A model generated the notes under the pieces. The model was not told the origin of the DNA. It saw only the letters and a list, made by a program, of their open reading frames with translations, and searched no databases. The position numbers and the translations under genes were made by a program. Of a stretch of DNA of 64,000 bases, positions 53,420 to 64,000 are shown piece by piece. Source of the DNA: Aphanomyces cochlioides (taxonomy: Eukaryota; Oomycota; Saprolegniomycetes; Saprolegniales; Verrucalvaceae); assembly GCA_019828595.1 (NCBI GenBank), contig JAHQRK010000004.1, positions 3,720,001-3,784,000 on the forward strand, given 5' to 3'. Position 1 is the stretch's first letter. Each line of letters starts with the position of its first letter.

Positions 53420-53762
53420 TGAAAAGTTTCATTTTGTCGATGCAATCATTGAATATAATAAACCTCTGAATTTCGGGGACAGCAGACGCGATACAATTTG
53501 GTCGCCTCGACATTGTTTTACTTCATAGCTTCCTGAGGGAAGTTGCAAGATTCAACGTCTATTTTCTTCGCAGCCACTGTAAATTTGGCGTGCTCAAAAG
53601 TTCTTCAGTCATGAAAGCATTTTTAAGTCCGCGATGCATATTGTCTGGTCGATTGAGTTTGATCATTCGACTGCTTGTTTGAAAAACTTTTGGGTATGGA
53701 CTGAAGAATCAATCATTTTAAAGGTTACAATCGATGTGTAAAATAATAAATTCTGTCATCAC
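53420..53762. other. Convergent 3' flank, no gene seen
   Basis: 343 bp between the stops of paralogue 3 and the first kinase gene. AT-rich, presumably both 3' untranslated regions. Confidence 0.4.
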
Positions 53763-56700
53763 TTAAACGAGAAGATCACGCAGCGTCATGGTTGACATAT
53801 CTGAAATTGCCTCCCTACTTGACCTTCGCTCCAGTCGAATTGTTTCCGCATTTGGCTTTGTTGTCCATAATACGCGGCCCTCATTTGTCATCACACGTTG
53901 CAGACCAGCGTAGTTTTGGTCTGGATCGTGATCGTCAAACCAGTGTTTAAGCTCTCGAAGCATGGCACCCCGCACTTGTTTAGCAGGCAGCGAGGATGTC
54001 AATGCTTTATGCAAAGACTGTGAGGAAGCTTCAATGTCTTTCTTCACTTGTTCTTCCACTTCAACAACTTGCTCGTTGATTTCCACAGAGCGTGAGTTTC
54101 CAAATCCAATACGGGACAGCATACCCAACACACCATTGTTTTGTATCAGCATATCAAGGCCGCCTTGAATCAAAGGTAGACTCATGGCAAGGAAAGCCGT
54201 GTCATGGCTTTGTACTTCAATGGGATACAAAGGATCGTCATCGGGTAAGACAATGTGTCCGGTGACTTCGTCAATCAAGTACAAATACAAAGACTCTCCA
54301 CGATACAGCTGAGTAACAACTCCTCCAATGGCTTCGCCCTTCACAACGCTTTCTGAGAAAATGTTGCAAATCGTTCTGAAATGGGGGATAAAGTTCACAG
54401 TGTCTTCAAATGCCTTGTCACATTCGCCATCTCTTGTGAGACGAAATGGAAAACAAACAAACGATGTCGGCACGACTGCTTCAATTGCATCGTAAATGGC
54501 ATTCGAGACACTCTTTGTGGCCTCAAGAAGCAACGCTTTGGCGCTGCTCATTTGAGATACCAACAGGGCATTTTCTCTTTGGGCCTCAGCAATACGATTG
54601 AGCTGCTCACATTGTTCTTGTGCCTGGGTCGAAAGGGCATCAAGATTTTTCTCGAGAACTGAGTCGACACCACCAGTAAAATAATGATGCTCGAGGACTT
54701 CCTTCAATCCGATTCGTCTTTCAGGATTCACAACTAAAAGTTTGGCCAATAAATCACGAGCTGCCTCATTCACCACATGAGCCTCGATCATGGCCAAGAG
54801 TTTTTCGTCTGTCCACGTAGCAGCAGTTTTAATACGATCAGGTGCCACGTCTTGATTGACATCGGTGGATACCAACTCAAGACCAGAGAGCATTTGATAC
54901 ATGAGGCAGCCAAAAGACCACAAGTCCAGAGACTCACTTGCATCGACTAAAGAGTATGGCAAGCCATGAGTGTTGCATGTTGTGAAAGCTCTGACGACGT
55001 ATTTCTCTTTGGGTTTCACCTTGTTCCATAGGCGAATGTCATCGGATTGACTTTTCCAGTAATGACGATGCATCACTTTCTCATCTTCATTCTTGAGTTT
55101 GTAAAACATTTCTGCCAACATGTTCAGAAACGATTCATTGTGGTTCCGTACCTGGAGGTAGAATACCCGAACTAAACTTTGAGCCAACAGGCTGGCCAAT
55201 TGGGGTAGTTGCATCAAAGTCAATGATCTTCAACAAGTTGTTGACCCGCAAAATGTTCAACTTCTTGAGGTCCCCATGAACGAATCCACGGGAGTGCAAA
55301 GATTCCACAGCAAGAGCGACTTCCTGGAGCATATAACGGATTTGGTGCTCACTAGGTCTTTCTTTGAGAAAAATATCTTCCAAACTGCGATCAGCAGCTG
55401 GCATAACCAAAAGATGCGGATAGTTTTCGAGTGGTAGGTTGCCGTTGATGTTCAGAGCGGCAGTATCCTTTCCAAAATTACCATGTGGCTTAGGCAACAA
55501 GCCGAGAACAAACTTTGTATCAAGTTCACGACGAGTAGCAATCTCTCGCTCGTATTCGTCAAGATTGCGCATGAATTTCATGGCAACTTTGATTTTTCCA
55601 CCAAAATGTTGAAGGCAATAGCGCTCAAATTCATCTTCCGATATCGTGTCGTCTTTGTCAGTATCCCACAGCTCAAACTCTTTTTCCCACAAGTGGTATT
55701 CAGACTCATACTATGGAGACTGTGAGATTTTGCCATTATTGTGCCACATACCTTCTTCTGGCTTGCTTTTCTGTGGGTGTTTAATCGACCCAAAGTTTCG
55801 TTGCACTTTACAAAACCGTCCAAGCTTAATGTACCGTCTTCATTCGCATATTCATTGAAAACTTGTTTGCAGATGCCGTGATCGTACGCCAAAACAACAA
55901 CTGCTGTTGCGCTGACATGTGTAGGTGGGCCTTCGAAAATCTCGTAACGATTCAAAAAGTACGATAAACGCTCGAGAAAGCTCTTCATTTGACGGTCAGC
56001 AATGGTGTGAGCTTCGCGTCCATGCTCATCTTTAGCAAAAACGAGATTCTTGACGAGAGAAATGCGAGAGACACCTACGAAGCTCTTTTGTGCAAGAAGC
56101 TCATCAACCACAGCTTCCTTGGAGACGGATTCATCCACACACACATCTGGGGTCAGAAATGTAGTCCATGAATAGTAATAATCTTCGCCCTCAGATCTGG
56201 GACTGATTTCACCACTGGGAAGAATTTCAAAGGGTAGATCCCGCATCAGCATCAATACGAGACCATCCAGAGACAAATATGGTGCAACTGATTTCAAAAG
56301 GAGTTTTCCCTACAATTCGTGTGATATTTTGTCGTCTTCTTCTGAGTATACCCCATATCTTGGAGAATAGTCGGAGCCTTTCTCAATGAGGGCCGCTACT
56401 ACTTCCATTTTGTGTGCATTCAAAGCAGTATCAATACACTAGCAAGGGATGAGCATGAGTGCAGGTCACTTCCACGACATTTACTTGTTCTCGACACTGA
56501 TCGTCCACTCTTTCCCACAGTAAGTTGACGACACTGACGTGACCCATTTTAGCTGCTCGCATGATGGGGTTTTTCTGCAACGTAGATGATTTCAATGACA
56601 TCGATCTTCAGATTGCAGTGTACCTTGACAGTTGCAGCGCATGAGTTGATGTCGATGTCTGGCCGATTCAATAGCATTCGAACCATGTCTTCATCACCAT

Positions 56701-56891
56701 TTTCTGCAGCGTGCATGATTGGTGTGTAGTCCTCCTACAAGTTGTACAATGTGACGAAAAAGAAACAAGAAGCAAGGTTGTACCTTCTTGACTTTCCTCA
56801 CTGCATTGACGTTCGCTTCTCCTGCGTCCAGGAGCGCTTGTACCTGCTCAACATCACCTTCTGTGACCGCTTGGAACAACGCCTCAGTCAT
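53763..56891 (-). CDS. Ankyrin / EF-hand / protein kinase fusion, member a
   Basis: Seven exons (56891-56784, 56734-56624, 56574-56485, 56438-56352, 56309-55752, 55710-55152, 55111-53763) close exactly to 953 aa. Residues 1-130: ankyrin repeats (MTEALFQAVTEGDVEQVQAL). Then a conserved module 'YEIFEGPPTHVSATAVVVLA' and two EF-hands: a weak one (NEDGTLSLDGF) and a canonical loop 'DTDKDDTISEDE'. The kinase domain starts directly with 'HFGGKIKVAMKFM' (beta-3 lysine) and has no GxGxxG loop. The catalytic loop is 'VHGDLKKLNILRV', DFG is DFD, the APE-like motif is PPEMF, and 'LDLWSFGCLMYQM' follows. A 310-residue C-terminal region of unknown fold has a coiled-coil start and ends in 'YAGLQRVMTNEGRVLW'. 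Likely a calcium-responsive Ser/Thr kinase; substrate unknown. Confidence 0.85.
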
Positions 56892-57049
56892 GAGTGAGCG
56901 CAACGAGTTCTCCACCCTTCAAATTAAAAAGTGAGTGTGTGAAATTTTGGAATTCTTGGATACTGCACTTTCTCGGCCGATGTGGCAGCGAATCAAATCG
57001 CACAAAATACAATTTTTAATTTTAAAAAGTATCTTTTTAAAATTTCCAC
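56892..57049 (-). promoter_or_regulatory. Upstream region of kinase member a
   Basis: AT-rich sequence between the ATG at 56891 and a possible gene at 57050. No specific motif beyond TTTTAAAAA runs near 57020 is seen. Confidence 0.25.
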
Positions 57050-57515
57050 TTTAATTGCACACATTGTCGAGATTGAGCTCGTCCACGACACGCATCATAG
57101 AGCTTGCATGAGCCGGTGCTTGGACTTTCTCTTCCTGAGACCAAAGAACCGCTGCGGTACGTTTTAGTGAGTGTGCTTCCATGCCCTTTGGAGTTCTGCG
57201 TGGTTGCACCAAGATCTTCTAGAAACGAGCGAACGGCCTGCAATATATCATCTAGGTAGGTTTGATTCGTTCCTTCGACATCGATAAGAGAGTGACGGTT
57301 TGTGGCTGAGACGCAATATTTGTTGTGGCCAATCAACGTTTGTTGACTGCAGTGAGCTCGAGACGAACTTCGTTCTCAAGTCGTCTGCGCGTTGCTGTGC
57401 GAAGCTTGGAGAACCTTTGGAAGGCCGTCGAAAAGTATGCGTCTGGATATAAGGAATAGATGCGGCAAAAAAGTGTATGTACGCGCGCGGTGGGGTAGAT
57501 AAAACAAAGATTCAA
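57050..57515 (-). CDS. Putative small spliced gene, unknown function
   Basis: A minus frame reads 'YPDAYFSTAFQRFSKLRTAT' then RRRLENEVRLELTA (57470-57342). A second stretch, opening at an acceptor near 57221, reads KILVQPRRTPKGMEAHSLKR and 'MMRVVDELNLDNVCN' to a TAA near 57055. Both look like real protein, but the intron or introns between them have no clean GT-AG solution that I can see. No domain recognised. It could be a gene lying between two kinase paralogues or a relic of one. Confidence 0.3.
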
Positions 57516-57663
57516 TCAACAAAGATGATCACAAACAAGTATCGGTAGTGGGACGTTTCTTTACGCAGTTGAGGAGCATTTTTCAAGAGGGAGAAGGATC
57601 GTGGTAGTCAAGCAAAAATGGGAATATCTTTCTATTTAACCTTGGCCAAGAATGGCTTTTGAT

Positions 57664-60087
57664 TTACGATTGATAACGGCGTTTAAAATATGGTTCCTCC
57701 AACATGACGTCCAAGCTCAAGCGGTCGCTCGGGTGCACTCGTAAGATTCGTAGCAGTAAATCGCGAGCATCTCGATCCCGAATTTGCGATTTGATGCGTT
57801 CTTCTAGCTTGTTATCTGTCCAGCTGGCTGCCACTTCGATTTGACTTGCAACCACATCTTGATTGATATCGGTTGAAACTAACTCTTCGCCTGACCACAT
57901 TTGGAACATCATGCAGCCCAACGACCAAACATCAAATGCTGGACTTGCAAGCACTTTTTCGTACGGCAGGGGTAATTGATTCTCTGGTTGAAACGTCTTG
58001 ACCACGTATTCGGCGCGAGGTTGGAGCTTGAGTCGAAGTCTCTCGTCAATATTTTGTGTTGCTCTCCAATATGTCGCATAGAGTTCTTTGTCATGGTCAT
58101 CCTTGAGCTTATAAAACATTTCTAGGGTTACAGTAAGCGATAATATCCTTCGATTTCACATACCTGGGGGCAAAATACCAGAGCTGAACTTTGCACCGAC
58201 GGGCTCTCCCATTTTGACTGCAGCGTCGAAGTCGATGAGTTTCAGTTGATTTTTGACGCGGACAATGTTCCATTTCTTGAGATCACCATGGCAAATATCC
58301 CACGCATGTAAATACTGAAGAGCCAAGACAATTTCCTCAAGCATAAACCGAACGTGGTTTTCGCTCGGTCGTTCTTTGAGATAAATTTCTTCCAAGCTTC
58401 GATCGGCAGCGGGCATGACCAAGACATGAGTGTAATTTGCCATGGGAATCGCGCCAGAGTTGATTTCCAACGTTGTCACGTGCTCTTTGAACACTTCATC
58501 TTCGAGTGCTGGCAAGAGGTTCACCACATATTTCGAGTCGAGGCCTTCGCGGGCACTGTATTCCCGTGCAAATTCATCCTCATTGCGCATGAATTTCATC
58601 GCAACCTTGAGTTTTCGGCTGTAGTGAAGCTCACAATACTTTTCGAACTCCTCTTCTGTCAAGGAATCTTCACTCTCTTTGGCCCATCGTCCAAAATCTT
58701 CCCGCCACTCGTCGCTCTTTTTCTCGTCATCTGATTGCTACGAATGAGTTTAGCGAATTGTTTTCGTAGTTCGAACTGTACCTGCTTCAAGGCTGCTTTC
58801 TTTTCAGACGCCAAACGGCCAAGAATTTGATTGCATTCAATAAATCCAGCCAATGTCAAGTTGCCTTCTGAAGTTTTGCCGTTGGATTCATCAAACACTT
58901 GTTTGCAGATGCCATGGTCGTACGCTTCAACCACGACTGCAGTTGCGCTTACGTGCATCGGAGGTCCTTCGAATATCTGGTAGCGGTTGATGAAGTAAAA
59001 GAGACGCTCGAGGTACTCCTTGATTGCAAATTCGGTCGTATAAATAGCCACACGGCCATGCTCATCTTCGGCGTAAACAAGTTTGTTGAGCAAGTCTTCA
59101 CGGGGTACGTGTTCAAAGTTTGGATGCTCAATCAAAGCTTCAATGACGGCTTCTTTTCGCACTTCTTCACTCAAGAGTAGTTCAGGGCTCAGAAAAGTTG
59201 CCCATGATTGATCATGGTCATCTTTGATTTCTATAGTTGATCCAACGACTTCAATCGGTAAATCGTCCAAGAGCATGCGCACTAGCGAGTCCAGTGGCAG
59301 GTAGCGAGCCACTACCCAGAGCAATAACTTGCCCTACCCACAAGCTTAGATACTTTCTCCAGGGGTCGGGCATACATTGTGCATCCTTTCGTATTCGAAA
59401 CCGAGATCGATCATCTTGGCAACAACATCCCAATGCTCTCCATTAAGTGCAGCCTCCATGCACTATCATCAAGGGCATAATAATCATAATGTGGCGAATC
59501 ATTTACTTGACGTTTGCTGTCATCGTCGACTCGTGGCCACAAAAGCTCCACGATGGACGCTCGGTTAAGATTTGCGGCAGCAACGATGGCAGATTCGTTC
59601 CGCTACGATCTCATTTTTAACTGATAGTGAAACGTTAAAATGCACCTCAGCTGTTGCATTGCAATCGACGTCAGGTCGCTTAAGTAGACGCTTGACAACT
59701 TCCGCATTGCCTCGACCGGAGGCGCGGATGAGAGGTGTGGAGCTTTTCTACACATTATGTTGGCTTGAGTGGATTAATCGATGCTGCGAACCTTGATCGC
59801 TTTGTTTGGAAGATTTACATCAATTCCTTCAACTTCTAGCAGTGCTTCCACAATGCGGGTCGTCGAGCTCGATACGCTTTGTCCGGCTGCCCATAGTAAA
59901 GGAGTTGTCGGTACCTACATGTTCGGTTTGATGTGGATCAATTGCGATCCTCGCTTACCTTGTTGATGAGCTTGATGTAATTGATATTGAGTTCCCCCGT
60001 CGATATCAACCTTTTAACTAATACCAAATCGCTGTTCTTAATCGCGTCGAACAGTTCATCCTCTGGGACGGACGTCGGAGTACTCAT
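57664..60087 (-). CDS. Ankyrin / EF-hand-like / protein kinase fusion, member b (short)
   Basis: ATG 60087 (MSTPTSVPEDELFDAIKNSD), four ankyrin exons, a large exon at about 59333-58782 with 'YQIFEGPPMHVSATAVVVEA', then the kinase exons (about 58739-58163 and 58120-57664). The second EF-hand loop is degenerate (KESEDSLTEEE), so calcium binding is doubtful. The kinase keeps 'KLKVAMKFM', 'CHGDLKKWNIVRV', DFD and 'FDVWSLGCMMFQM', and again lacks a glycine-rich loop. The protein stops 8 residues after PYF in the last kinase helix, so the C-terminal region present in member a is absent. The splice after ILPPG falls at the same codon phase as in a and c. It is divergent from member c. Confidence 0.85.
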
Positions 60088-61146
60088 GTGGTCTGTGGAA
60101 TTCCTCAAATGGCGCTCCTCCGTTGTCCTCTAAATCCCATCTAGTACACTGTATTTAGCCTTTTTCCAAAAGGGAAGGTTCAAAAATTTACAAAAAAAGA
60201 TCTCATAACTTGAAATTTGTAAATAGCATGAAAAAAATATCGGTCGAGCAAATACAATTCCTTGGAATGCCCACTTGGATCCATATCCAAATTCTTGCAG
60301 TACATCAAAACGCATCGCCGCTTGCTGCCAAAGGTAGTGGATGCAAAGATCTCCCAAGATCTTGTGGCATCACAGCTTGTTTACAGGGTTTTTTGTGTTG
60401 AATTATTTTCTTTTTCAATCATTTCTGTAGCTAATTTCATTCATTTTGCGAAATTCATCCAAGATGTCACAAGATGTTTGCTCTTCTCTTGAGCATCATT
60501 CGTCCCCTCACTTTTGTGTGGGCGCGCGCATCATTTGCCTTTATTATGCGACTCTACCTTGAAGTATGTGTGTGGGATCAATGAAGTGGATTCCACCGAG
60601 TTGCTCGATGCCAGCCAGATCTTTTCCTTCTGGCTTCGTGAGCAAGACGTCATTTCACGACGTCACTATTAATAGTGATGCATTTTGAACGAACAAGATC
60701 GTCATTCAAACGACGTCGCATGTACTGAACGACCTCTTCCTTGAGTGAATGTTCGGCAGGATGCGCATCCCACTGCGCCACCCCGCGAAAATTTGGCTCT
60801 TAATGGGTGGGTTGAAGAAAATTTACGGACGTTCGTCGAGGATGTACACGGTCGACAATGAAGGTGAACGCTTTGCTAAATTGCTTTGGTTGTCAGTGTA
60901 TGGGGAAGAGATCGCAAAAATTTGTACGATCGTTTAGCGAGAGGTGCTTGGAGCACGAAAAGGACGCCGGTGGATCTTGTGCCCCAGCTTGAAGTCCCTG
61001 ACTTTTTATGTTTATCACAATCTGATCGTAAATTCAGGCTCAGAATTCAGATACAATTATTTGTGACACTAATTTTTCTGAATTTCGAATTTTGATATTT
61101 CAATTTTAGACGGGTCAATTTTTGGTCATTTTGAATTCGTGTGAAA
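60088..61146. promoter_or_regulatory. Divergent intergenic region between kinase members b and c
   Basis: About 1.06 kb with no recognised gene. A 62-codon plus frame (60749-60937) and a 75-codon minus frame (60130-60357) have no domain. ACGTCACTATTAATAGTGA near 60661 contains a short palindrome, and related CGTCATT words recur from 60650 to 60715. Confidence 0.35.
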
Positions 61147-64000
61147 ATGGCCGATGAAGTGTTTGCTGCTGTATCCAGCGGCGACGTGGATCAAGTTCGC
61201 CAATTGCTGGAGGATAGTCCAGCTAATGTTAACGCAATAAAGAAGATTAATAAGGTACGACGTGATTCGGTCACGTGGTGTGGAATAAACCATGTTTTTC
61301 AGGTCTCGTACACACCACTCATGGTTGCCGCAGATCAAGGTGATGTGGATATGGTGGAATATCTCTTGAGCCACAAGGAAATAAATGTGAATCGTCCTAG
61401 CTCTGAAACCAAGGTATAGCATTGACATAATATGCAAGGTCAAGTTGCGTTGTAGAAAACTCCAACGCCACTTATGCGCGCCATAACAAAAGGTCATGAG
61501 GATATTGTGAGATTGTTGATTCAACACCCGGACCTTGATGTAAATGAAGTGATGGAGGTAATTGATCATAATTGGACCTGTCTTGACCTTCATAATCTAG
61601 AAAAATGAATCGGCAATTCAAAAAGCAGCCATGCACGGTCGAGTAACAATTGTTGATCTTCTATGGGATAAAGTGGATTTGCCAAGTAAAGAACGAGTAC
61701 ATTGGTTTGTTTAGGGATTGATGAACTGATACATGTTGATACTAGTGCTTGGACGCTGCTTTGAATGCTAACAAATTCGAAATTGTCGCTCTGATTCTCG
61801 AAAAAGGATTTGAATGTAACCTCAAGTTTCGGGTACGAATCACTTGGTCATCTTATTGTGCATAAAATATATGGTAGAGTCGTCTTCTACTGGAATTTGT
61901 CGCACCATATTTACAGCAGGAGGCTTTTGTTGAGATGCTTTTGCGGGATTTACCTTTTGACATTCAAGATGGTTTTATTGTGGCCAGGACGAATCATTTA
62001 TTCTCCTGGACAACCTTTCTTAAGCCTACGCTTATCGTGGATGAATCTGTGTCGAAGGAATCAATTGTTGAAGCTCTACTAAACCACAAGCTATTCAAGA
62101 ACCTGGATCGTGAAGTTTTGGCTCGGCATCTTGTGTACTCGAAGGATGAATACGGCCGAGAGGCATATTTTGTAGCAACTGCCGACATGAGGGACTTTTT
62201 GCGGAAACAGCTCTACTTTGCCAACCGCTACGAAATTATTGAAGGTCCGCCTATGCATGCTAGCGAATCTGCTGTCATTCTTCTTGCATACGACCATGGA
62301 ATTTGCACACAGGTTTTTCACGAGTATGCCAGCACGGAGGGTTTGAATTTGGATGGATTTATTAACTGCAATAATCTCTTGGGGCGACTGAGTACTGACC
62401 GCCGAGCCTCTGACAACGAGGTAATTAAGTTCAAATTTACTGGAAATAACATATTTCATAGGAAACCGTTGAGCAATTATGGTCAAATGAGTTTGATATG
62501 CTCGATACATCGAACGGTGGACTTATGAGCGAGGATACGTTCAAGATTTACTGCGAAAAACACTTTGGCAGCAAGCTAAAAGTTGCTTTAAAGTTTATGC
62601 GGTATCAAGACGAATACAACCGAGAAATTACAATTCGAAAACAACTGGATGCAAAGTTCGCGCTGGGACTGTTGCCTTCTTTAGATGAATCAGTTTTTCG
62701 GGAGCACGCCGTTCATCTGAAAGTGGACGACGAGCTGTCAATGGGCGAATACCCATTTGTTTTAGTAATGCCAGCGGCGGACCGTAGCTTGGAAGACGTT
62801 TATCTCAAGGAGCGTCGTAGCCCCACGTACATTCGTTTTGCTCTGGAAGAAGTTGTGCTCGCGTTACAGCATTTGCATTCAAAAGCCATTGTCCATGGAG
62901 ACTTGAAGAAATTGAATGTGCTACGTGTGCATAATGGGTTCAAATTGATTGACTTTGATGCATCCACATTTGAGGGTAAGCCTATGGGAATGAAATTCAG
63001 CTCCGGTATTTTGCCCCCAGGTATAATTACAAGAAAATTGTGGTGGCTTATAATTTCTGTAGAAATGTTCTACAAGTTGCAAAACAGCTCTGAAAGAGCT
63101 CAATATGAGCAGTCTTGCAATTTGGACGAATGGAGCAAACTGAGACCTAAGCACAACTATGTCGTCAGATCCTTTCGTGGTGAGGAGAAAGTTCCATACA
63201 GCTTTGTGGAGGCTAGTCCAAGTGTTGATATGTGGGCGCTCGGTTGTATGATGTTTCAATTGTGGACTGGTATTGAGCTGGTTTCCACTGATGTCAATCA
63301 AGACGTTGTACCAGACCGAATTGAAATTGCAGCTACATGGACTGACGAAAAATTGAAAGCATATATCGAAGAGAATATCCAATGCCGAGTAAAGCGTGAC
63401 CTATTGCCGCATTTGCTCGTCGTTGACCCCCGTCAACGCATCAGTTGCCAAGATGTTCTTAATCACTCATATTTTACTGGCACTGATACTATCAATTCTA
63501 CCGGAGAGAACGAAAAAAAAGTTGCTGCACAGAATGTGCGATTTGACACCACTCAGTTCTCTGGGAAAGCTCCTACAACATTTGTAATATTACCCTTCCT
63601 TGTGGAAAATCGCCAAGCTAAAGAAGTTCTCCTTGATGTCAGCCAGTTTGCAGCTAGATTTGCCGGATTCTGTCACCAGATCCTTGCAAATTCGACCCGA
63701 CGGACACCACGAGAGATGATAGACTCGTTTACTCTGGGCAAGCCAATGTATTTTTACTTGGTGGATGAAATTGAGAGAAAACTTGCCATAAACGACTTTG
63801 ACGCTGTGTATCCCATCGAAATACCTCCAAACCTGCATTTGCTCCTAGCCAGCATGCTGCCATTTGTACAAAGAGGGTTGAAACTTGTTCTGCACGAGCA
63901 TAGTTATCAATCAGACGCCCAAAGTGCAATTCGGGAAGCTCATAGACTTGTTGAGAGCGTCCCCCCATTAGCTTTCGACCTATTGGCTTCATTGACGACA
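61147..64000 (+). CDS. Ankyrin / EF-hand-like / protein kinase fusion, member c (runs off window)
   Basis: ATG 61147 (MADEVFAAVSSGDVDQVRQL) opens five ankyrin exons, then 'RLLLEFVAPYLQQEAFVEML' and 'YEIIEGPPMHASESAVILLA' in the exon from about 61905. The following exon carries a degenerate EF-hand (DTSNGGLMSED) and the kinase start 'HFGSKLKVALKFM'. Catalytic loop 'VHGDLKKLNVLRV', DFD, PPEMF and 'VDMWALGCMMFQL' are present. After the kinase the frame continues in the C-terminal region shared with member a ('KPMYFYLVDEIERKL') to the window edge. Introns are mostly 40-50 nt and match members a and b in position. The 3' end is outside the window. Confidence 0.85.

Noticed and set aside
1..64000. 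Bacterial features: operons, ribosome binding sites, CRISPR arrays, insertion sequences
   Set aside because: The gene structure is eukaryotic throughout (short spliceosomal introns, eukaryotic families), so these categories do not apply.

Overview
This is a eukaryotic nuclear window, most likely from a water-mould oomycete (Saprolegniales-like, in the broad Aphanomyces/Saprolegnia/Achlya group). The evidence is the gene repertoire: three START-like/FYVE-finger paralogues, ankyrin proteins built on a GHLxVVxFLHxNRxEGC-type repeat, ankyrin-EF-hand-kinase fusions and a BT1/FBT transporter. The gene architecture agrees: GT-AG introns are mostly 35-50 nt and some genes have a dozen or more. No bacterial operon, CRISPR array or rRNA is visible. 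Genus-level placement is inference.

Region 1 (about 1-30 kb) is a transposable-element graveyard with a few host genes in it. In order it holds: a Copia reverse-transcriptase fragment (796-1128); a tandem array of 1.87-kb units (1267-5545), each joining a retroelement segment to the 5' part of a pogo-like DNA transposon, followed by a probable LTR (5496-6022); a HARBI1-like scrap (6165-6450); a complete but dead PIF/Harbinger element with 22-bp inverted repeats and TAA target duplication (6851-9711); a small inverted-repeat element (9871-10105); a decayed Helitron (10205-13235); and a decayed Crypton-type tyrosine recombinase (13908-15229). Next come two START/FYVE genes (16185-17513 and 21291-22588) flanking a frameshifted flavin amine-oxidase pseudogene (17960-19440). 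A second PIF-like element (24474-27113) and two MITE-like elements (29.56-30.34 kb) follow.

Region 2 (30-50 kb) is gene-rich. It carries a BT1-family transporter, a meiotic MutS homologue (MSH4-type), an EF-hand protein, a Y-family DNA polymerase (kappa-type), two single-exon ankyrin genes, a 136-aa small protein, a WW-domain protein and a multi-pass membrane protein. Several genes are closely packed: a divergent pair sits 180 bp apart with inverted CCAAT-type motifs between, and a convergent pair is 11 bp apart. Inverted-repeat elements sit at 38.8-39.8 kb.

Region 3 (50-64 kb) has a triple-palindrome foldback (50.67-50.82 kb), a third START/FYVE paralogue (52112-53419) and a cluster of three paralogous ankyrin/EF-hand/kinase genes (53763-56891, 57664-60087, and 61147 running off the window). 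In that family the EF-hand segment runs straight into the beta-3 'VAMK/VALK' strand, so the usual glycine-rich loop of the kinase is missing or unrecognisable. I consider it the most interesting system here.

Exon boundaries were read by eye from GT-AG sites, frame continuity and paralogue comparison. Where frames close exactly I give exact exon ends; elsewhere they are approximate.
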